A DNA stretch of 64,000 bases from Planomicrobium sp. Y74 (GTDB taxonomy: Bacteria > Bacillota > Bacilli > Bacillales_A > Planococcaceae): assembly GCF_003668635.1 (NCBI RefSeq), contig NZ_RCWH01000006.1:186001-250000 (forward strand). The letters are read 5' to 3'. The notes below the pieces were generated by a model. The model searched no databases, was not told the DNA's origin, and worked only from the letters and a program-made list of their open reading frames with translations. Below are positions 59,896 through 64,000 of this stretch, one piece after another. Positions within the stretch are counted from its first letter, which is position 1. The number at the start of each line of letters is the position of its first letter. The position numbers and the translations under genes are program-made.

Positions 59896-60330
59896 ATGGA
59901 AATACGCAGAATCCAAAAAGATGAATTTCAAAATGCTGCAATTTTATTAAGGGGAATAGGAAAAGTTGAGGAAGAAGGCTTTCATCAGCGATTTATTGAT
60001 ATTGTGGAAAATACCGATTATTTATTCATCGGAGCCATCCATGAAGAACAGATAATAGGTTATGCGCTTGCCCAGGATTACGACATCCACTTGCGGCTTG
60101 GTAAAAAGATTTGTCGGCTTCATGATCTCTATGTTTTACCTGAGTATAGACGAACCGGGATTGCCCGCAAACTAATGGACGCAACTGCCGAATGGTGCGA
60201 ATCAGTCGGTGCGAGCTGGCTTCAATGGAACGCGAGCAAACAGTCTATTGAATTCTATGAGAAGATTGGCAGCGAGCGGTTAACTTACGATGAAGATAAG
60301 CCCGAGTTCGAGCTTGAATTTAAAGTGTAA
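59896..60330 (+). CDS. GNAT family N-acetyltransferase
   Basis: A 144-residue GNAT protein. Motif A is DLYVLPEYRRTGIARKLMDA near residues 76-95, and motif B is QSIEFYEKIGSERL near 115-128. The ATG at 59896 has GGAGGGG 8 bp upstream; an earlier in-frame ATG would add an unrelated N-terminus. Acceptor unknown. Its stop lies 82 bp before a lipoprotein gene. Confidence 0.87.
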   Translation: MEIRRIQKDEFQNAAILLRGIGKVEEEGFHQRFIDIVENTDYLFIGAIHEEQIIGYALAQDYDIHLRLGKKICRLHDLYVLPEYRRTGIARKLMDATAEWCESVGASWLQWNASKQSIEFYEKIGSERLTYDEDKPEFELEFKV

Positions 60331-60412
60331 TTAATTTTCGCAGCAAGATTTCAATTTTAAAAATAGCTTTTTACATTAAGTTAGATTTCATAATAAACCG
60401 GAGGTCGATCCA

Positions 60413-60976
60413 TTGAAAAAACAAACATACTTATTATTTTTATTGCCATTCCTGATTCTCGCTGGCTGTTCGTCAGAGGCATCCCAATCAGTTGGAAATA
60501 TTGAAGAACAGGGAGAGCAGGAGCTTGATGCGGAAATTTATATTCCTGAATTTGAAGAATATCCGATTGCGTCTGCGGAAATCATCTCTGTACCAATGGC
60601 CAGCTCGAAAAGTCTTCTTGTAACGTACTCGCGTGAGAAGGGATCATTGAAAAACGAAGAATTCATTTCGAATCATGAGGAAGCGGCAGGATCGGAAGTC
60701 ATCTACGGTATTTACGAGGGAGATCCGATCTTATTCAAAATTACTTTCGATAAATTTGAAATAAATAGCGGTGATGGCAGCCATGAACTTAGAACTGTGA
60801 ATGGGGAGTCTGTTCTTTACCACAAGACCACCAGCGGTGACAACGAGTATTTGACTGCTTTTTTTAATGGAGAACAGGGTTCGTATTCATTCGAGTTTGC
60901 GCTGACGGATGAATTGACGGAAGACGAAGCCTATTGGGTGATTTCAACTGTAATTCAAGGCCAGAAATCGAAATGA
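60413..60976 (+). CDS. Putative lipoprotein
   Basis: A 187-residue secreted protein. The signal peptide KKQTYLLFLLPFLILAG is followed by the lipobox LAGC near residue 19. The mature domain is strongly acidic and rich in Glu. A pattern of strands (SSKSLLVTYSREKGSL, PILFKITFDKFEIN) suggests a beta domain, otherwise unknown. TTG start at 60413 after GGAGGTCGATCCA. Confidence 0.75.
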   Translation: MKKQTYLLFLLPFLILAGCSSEASQSVGNIEEQGEQELDAEIYIPEFEEYPIASAEIISVPMASSKSLLVTYSREKGSLKNEEFISNHEEAAGSEVIYGIYEGDPILFKITFDKFEINSGDGSHELRTVNGESVLYHKTTSGDNEYLTAFFNGEQGSYSFEFALTDELTEDEAYWVISTVIQGQKSK

Positions 60977-60999
60977 AATCAACAATTGGAGGATATGAA

Positions 61000-61542
61000 A
61001 TGAGAGTCAAAGAGAAAGAATTTATTGTCAACGAGCTGCAGTGTTGCATAAGGTCAGCAGCAATAGCGGATGCGAAAAGCTTGTCCGAAGTCAGATTGCA
61101 GGTAGACGGCGAAACCGAAAATCTGGATAGAGAGCCGGGTGAGGCATACATAGATGAAGCGGGTTTTAAACGAATCATCGAAGAAGATGCCGCAAGCAGC
61201 AGGAACTTATTTCTGGTGGCTGAAGCGGATGGCCGGATTGTCGGGTTTTCAAGATGCGAGGGCAATTCACTCAAAAGAACAGCTCATCAAGTGGAATTCG
61301 GGGTTGGCGTATTAAAAGCTTATTGGGGTTACGGCATAGGAAAGAACCTATTGAAGGAATCCATCGATTGGGCAGAAGCTAATCACGTTAGAAAAATGAC
61401 GTTGAAAGTCCTTGAGACCAATAAAAAAGCGATTCTCCTGTATGAAAAGTGTGGTTTTGAGGTGGAGGGGATCCTTAAGGAAGACAAGCTTTTAAAGGAT
61501 GGGAAGTATTATAATACGGTTTTGATGGGGAGGATTGGATGA
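61000..61542 (+). CDS. GNAT family N-acetyltransferase
   Basis: A 180-residue GNAT protein. Motif A is GVGVLKAYWGYGIGKNLLKE near residues 103-122, and motif B is NKKAILLYEKCGFEVEG near 142-158. Its N-terminal half contains LSEVRLQVDGETENLDREPGE, an acidic loop. The ATG at 61000 has GGAGG 6-7 bp upstream; an in-frame ATG at 60934 lies inside the previous gene. The gene starts 23 bp after the lipoprotein stop. Confidence 0.85.
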   Translation: MRVKEKEFIVNELQCCIRSAAIADAKSLSEVRLQVDGETENLDREPGEAYIDEAGFKRIIEEDAASSRNLFLVAEADGRIVGFSRCEGNSLKRTAHQVEFGVGVLKAYWGYGIGKNLLKESIDWAEANHVRKMTLKVLETNKKAILLYEKCGFEVEGILKEDKLLKDGKYYNTVLMGRIG

Positions 61543-61576
61543 GGGAATACTTACATTTGGAAGGAGCTTACATAAT

Positions 61577-62029
61577 ATGCCAACAATAAACCACGAAATC
61601 TACATCGAAGCACCAGTTGAAGTTTGCTTCGATCTTGCCAGAAACGTTGATGTGCATACAGAAACAACCGGCAAGACAAAAGAGTGGGCTGTGGCGGGAG
61701 TGACGAGCGGCTTGATGGAAAAAGGGGATTCGGTTACATGGGAAGCTGTACACCTTGGAGTAAAGCAGAAACTGACGGGCAAAATTATCAAAATGGAAAA
61801 GCCGCATTCGTTTACGGACACGATGGTGAAAGGTGCTTTTCATTCGTTTAAGCATACGCACGAATTTATTGAAAAAGGGAGCGGCACGGTAATGAAAGAC
61901 CGGTTTGCTTACCGGTCACCTCTAGGGGTTCTAGGGAAAATTGCGGATAAGCTGTTCCTTGAGAAGTATATGACAAGGTTTATTGCGGAGCGGGCGATTG
62001 AATTGAAGAGGATAGCGGAAAGAGATTGA
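61577..62029 (+). CDS. SRPBCC-family protein
   Basis: A 150-residue protein with the START/polyketide-cyclase fold. It opens with INHEIYIEAPVEVCFDLARNVD near residues 4-25, the family start (strand, then PxxxxFDLxxN). Later strands include GDSVTWEAVHLGVKQKLTGK and a C-terminal helix with YMTRFIAERA. SRPBCC proteins bind hydrophobic ligands or act as cyclases. AAGGAG lies 10 bp before the ATG. The upstream GNAT stop is 34 bp away, so cotranscription is likely. Confidence 0.82.
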   Translation: MPTINHEIYIEAPVEVCFDLARNVDVHTETTGKTKEWAVAGVTSGLMEKGDSVTWEAVHLGVKQKLTGKIIKMEKPHSFTDTMVKGAFHSFKHTHEFIEKGSGTVMKDRFAYRSPLGVLGKIADKLFLEKYMTRFIAERAIELKRIAERD

Positions 62030-62111
62030 GATGCTCTTTACTTCCGTTTTTGGGATTTTAACCAAATTATCCGGGTGAATAAAGTAAAATTACTGGTCGC
62101 CTCGCAGCTTA

Positions 62112-62171
62112 TGCGCGGAAACGAAGATTTGTGCGCGGTAAAAAACTTTTCTGCGCAAGAAAATACTTTCT
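62112..62171. repeat. Tandem array 6, 20-bp period (3 units)
   Basis: TGCGCGGAAAC, TGCGCGGTAAA and TGCGCAAGAAAA start at 62112, 62132 and 62152, exactly 20 bp apart. An earlier weak copy (TCGCAGCTT) is near 62103. A GGATG hairpin follows 93 bp later. It lies between convergent genes. The stretch 62030-62379 contains no gene. Confidence 0.8.
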
Positions 62172-62263
62172 TGTCTTTTCTGCTATTTTTCCGCCACCCC
62201 GAAACACGCCAGTAGAAGTGAACCAGCCGTCTCCGCCTCATCCAAATTCAAAAGAGCTGAATT

Positions 62264-62288
62264 GGATGTTTTTCGCTCTGCGAAAAAC
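62264..62288. other. GGATG-type hairpin beside array 6
   Basis: GTTTTTCGC pairs with GCGAAAAAC around TCT, preceded by GGAT. It is almost the same as the hairpin at 58243. Confidence 0.85.
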
Positions 62289-62300
62289 AAAACCCCCGCA

Positions 62301-62338
62301 AAAAAAGCAGGACGAACCAAATTCCTGGTTCGCCCTGC
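62301..62338 (-). terminator. Terminator of the CNNM-type gene
   Basis: GCAGG-A-CGAACCA pairs with TGGTTCG-C-CCTGC around a 6-base loop. On the minus strand TTTTTT follows. Confidence 0.85.
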
Positions 62339-62379
62339 AAGCATTCTAGCTTTTATTTAAAAACCAACTTCAAAAATCC

Positions 62380-63438
62380 TTAAGCCAGTTCCGGATCAAT
62401 GGACTCATCGCTGATTTCTCCAACGATTTCCTCCAGAATGTCTTCCATCGTCACTAATCCGGCAGTGGTTTTGCCGTCAGCTCCGGTTACAATTGCCATA
62501 TGCGTCCGGTTTTGCTGCATTTTCGTCAGCACTTTCTGGATAGGTGTGGTTTCTGTGAAACTTGGCATTTTGTGTACGAAGGTCTCGGGTTCCGGCTGGC
62601 GTCCGGCCGCCATGCTTGTCAGCAATTCCTTCGTGTTGACATAACCGTATAAACGGTCGATATTGCCGCCTTCCATGACTGGATAGCGCGTAAATTCGAC
62701 TTCCTCCATGATTGAGAAGAAATCTTCACCGGAAATGCTTTTGTCGACAGCCCCGATTTGTTCGCGCGGAATCATAATGTTTTTCACGATACGGTCATCG
62801 AACGCGAAAATATTTTTAAGATACGTCAATTCTGTCTGGTTGATCTCACCGCTTTGGAAACTTTCAGCCATGATCAGCTTCAACTCTTCTTCGGAATGGG
62901 CTTCCTCATGCCCGGCCGGTTCCACTTTGAACATTTTCAACAATAGGCGGGCAGATCCGTTCATCACCCAGATGAACGGGTTCATGATTTTACCGAACCA
63001 ATAAAGCGGCGGTGCAAGCAGTAACGTCATGCGCTCCGCATATTGGATCGCCAATGTTTTCGGTGCCAATTCCCCGATGACAACATGAAGGAATGTCACA
63101 ATTCCGAGTGCAATTGCATAGGAAAGAGCAGTGGCAACTGCTTCAGACAGTGCAAAATATTCGAATACAGGATGCAGCAGCCGTTCAACGGTCGGCTCCC
63201 CTAACGCCCCGAGTATCAAGGCGGTTACGGTGATGCCGAGCTGACAGGCTGACAGGTAATAATCAAGGTTATTAGCGACTTCTTTGGCGCGCAATGCCTT
63301 TTTATTTCCTTCTGAAATCAATTGGTCGATTCTGGACATGCGCACTTTCAAAATGGCAAATTCAGCTCCGACAAAGAATGCGGTCGCGATGATCATCAGC
63401 GCGACGAGCAATAAATTAATGGTTATCTGTACGTCCAA
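62380..63438 (-). CDS. CNNM/HlyC-like protein lacking the C-terminal CorC domain
   Basis: A 352-residue membrane protein. The N-terminal CNNM (DUF21) domain has three to four helices, near residues 4-24, 58-82, 95-115 and 130-145, with FVGAEFAILKVRMSRI near 22-37. Two CBS domains follow: MIPREQIGAVDKSISGEDFF near 222-241 and [31 protein letters not shown] near 313-343. It stops right after the CBS pair, without the C-terminal CorC_HlyC domain usual in about 430-residue members. These proteins are linked to Mg2+/Co2+ transport or export. TTG start at 63438 after AGAGGGAACC. It follows a paralogue. Confidence 0.88.
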   Translation of the reverse strand: MDVQITINLLLVALMIIATAFFVGAEFAILKVRMSRIDQLISEGNKKALRAKEVANNLDYYLSACQLGITVTALILGALGEPTVERLLHPVFEYFALSEAVATALSYAIALGIVTFLHVVIGELAPKTLAIQYAERMTLLLAPPLYWFGKIMNPFIWVMNGSARLLLKMFKVEPAGHEEAHSEEELKLIMAESFQSGEINQTELTYLKNIFAFDDRIVKNIMIPREQIGAVDKSISGEDFFSIMEEVEFTRYPVMEGGNIDRLYGYVNTKELLTSMAAGRQPEPETFVHKMPSFTETTPIQKVLTKMQQNRTHMAIVTGADGKTTAGLVTMEDILEEIVGEISDESIDPELA

Positions 63439-63490
63439 TATGGTTCCCTCTTAAAGAGGGATTCACCTCCGAGTAATAATGAATAAGCTT

Positions 63491-64000
63491 TTATTCTTCT
63501 GCAGCTTCCTGATGGAACAGGACCTGTTTGATCTGCTGGTGATCCATTTCCATGACTGTCCATGAAGTCTTACCTTGCGTTACAGTATCGCCGGTAAGGA
63601 CTTCGCCAGCGCGTTTATAATGAACCCAGCCGCCGATCGTGTCGATATCTTCGCTTTCTTCAAAGCTTAAGCCGAAACGGTCTTCGAGGTCTTTCAGCAG
63701 CACACGTCCGTTGATCAGGTAATCGTTATCGTTTACGAGACTAATATCCGGCACTTCATCATCATCAAACTCATCGCGGATTTCACCAACGATTTCTTCC
63801 AGGATATCTTCCATCGTAAGCATACCGGCAGTACCGCCGTATTCATCGGCCACCAAAGCGATATGGACGCGGGACTGCTGCATTTTCAGCAAAGCATCCT
63901 GCAAACCGGTCATTTCAAAAATGGTGGGCATTTCCCGCACGAAGTTCTGCAGCTCCCAAGGACGTCCCGCAACAATATGCGGCAGCATCTTTTTGGCGCT
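63491..64000 (-). CDS. CNNM/HlyC-like protein, C-terminal part (cut by window edge)
   Basis: The frame is open to the last base, so only about 170 C-terminal residues are seen. They include the second CBS domain ([29 protein letters not shown]) and a CorC_HlyC domain ([19 protein letters not shown] ... DTIGGWVHY). This is a paralogue of the gene at 62380, upstream of it by 52 bp on the same strand, and it keeps the domain the other lacks. Confidence 0.88.
   Translation of the reverse strand, partial: SAKKMLPHIVAGRPWELQNFVREMPTIFEMTGLQDALLKMQQSRVHIALVADEYGGTAGMLTMEDILEEIVGEIRDEFDDDEVPDISLVNDNDYLINGRVLLKDLEDRFGLSFEESEDIDTIGGWVHYKRAGEVLTGDTVTQGKTSWTVMEMDHQQIKQVLFHQEAAEE

Overview
The window looks like a chromosomal segment of a low-to-mid GC Bacillota, most likely of the Planococcaceae (Planococcus or a close relative). 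This placement is an inference from strong AGGAGG-type ribosome binding sites, a class III fructose-1,6-bisphosphatase, a tryptophan T-box, a c-di-AMP (ydaO-type) riboswitch, CsoR/CopZ/CopA, a KGG-repeat stress protein and lipoboxes of the LAGC type. No rRNA, tRNA, IS element, phage gene or CRISPR array was seen. Both window edges cut genes: an MFS transporter at the left and a CNNM/HlyC-type protein at the right.

Layout. 1-11.9 kb: small stand-alone enzymes, including four GNAT acetyltransferases, GrpB-like, PPP phosphatase, cupin, ASCH, hydrolase, S66 carboxypeptidase, LigT-like, P-loop kinase and P1 peptidase. 12.1-14.4 kb: MFS exporter with its ArsR-type regulator. 14.5-19.4 kb: TPR and hydrolase genes, then an arsenic operon arsR-arsC-arsD-arsA plus a HesB-like gene, without an efflux pump. 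19.4-22.1 kb: KGG-repeat stress protein, RibT-like GNAT and a GAF-STAS protein, all on the minus strand. 22.3-24.2 kb: fbp. 24.4-32.2 kb: copper cluster copY-copB ... csoR-copZ-copA, with two different copper repressors and five CsoR-like palindromes. 32.7-45.9 kb: small membrane proteins, ECF sigma/anti-sigma pair, MFS, MDR oxidoreductase, an aminoglycoside-adenylyltransferase-like gene, lipoproteins, and an Rrf2-flavoprotein-methyltransferase operon. 46-50 kb: oligoendopeptidase F, then a TetR regulator and MATE pump sharing a 26-bp operator. 52.3-54.6 kb: trpE-trpG behind a T-box leader. 54.7-56.3 kb: ktrB-type potassium channel subunit behind a c-di-AMP riboswitch. 56.4-64 kb: M1 peptidase, ccdA/resA-like pair, lipoprotein, GNATs, SRPBCC protein and two CNNM-type proteins.

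The most unusual signal is not a gene. Six clear intergenic tracts (3.1, 7.0, 32.3/32.5, 41.5, 57.9 and 62.1 kb) hold short tandem arrays with a strict 20- or 21-bp period. Each array has its own 10-13 bp core and variable 7-10 bp linkers. Five of the six are followed, in the same relative orientation and 50-195 bp away, by a hairpin of shared sequence (GGATG-N-TTTYCGC, short loop, GCGRAAA). In one case the whole composite is inverted. The arrays differ in sequence but keep the same architecture, which suggests a family of repeated non-coding elements that diverge by core while conserving spacing and the hairpin.
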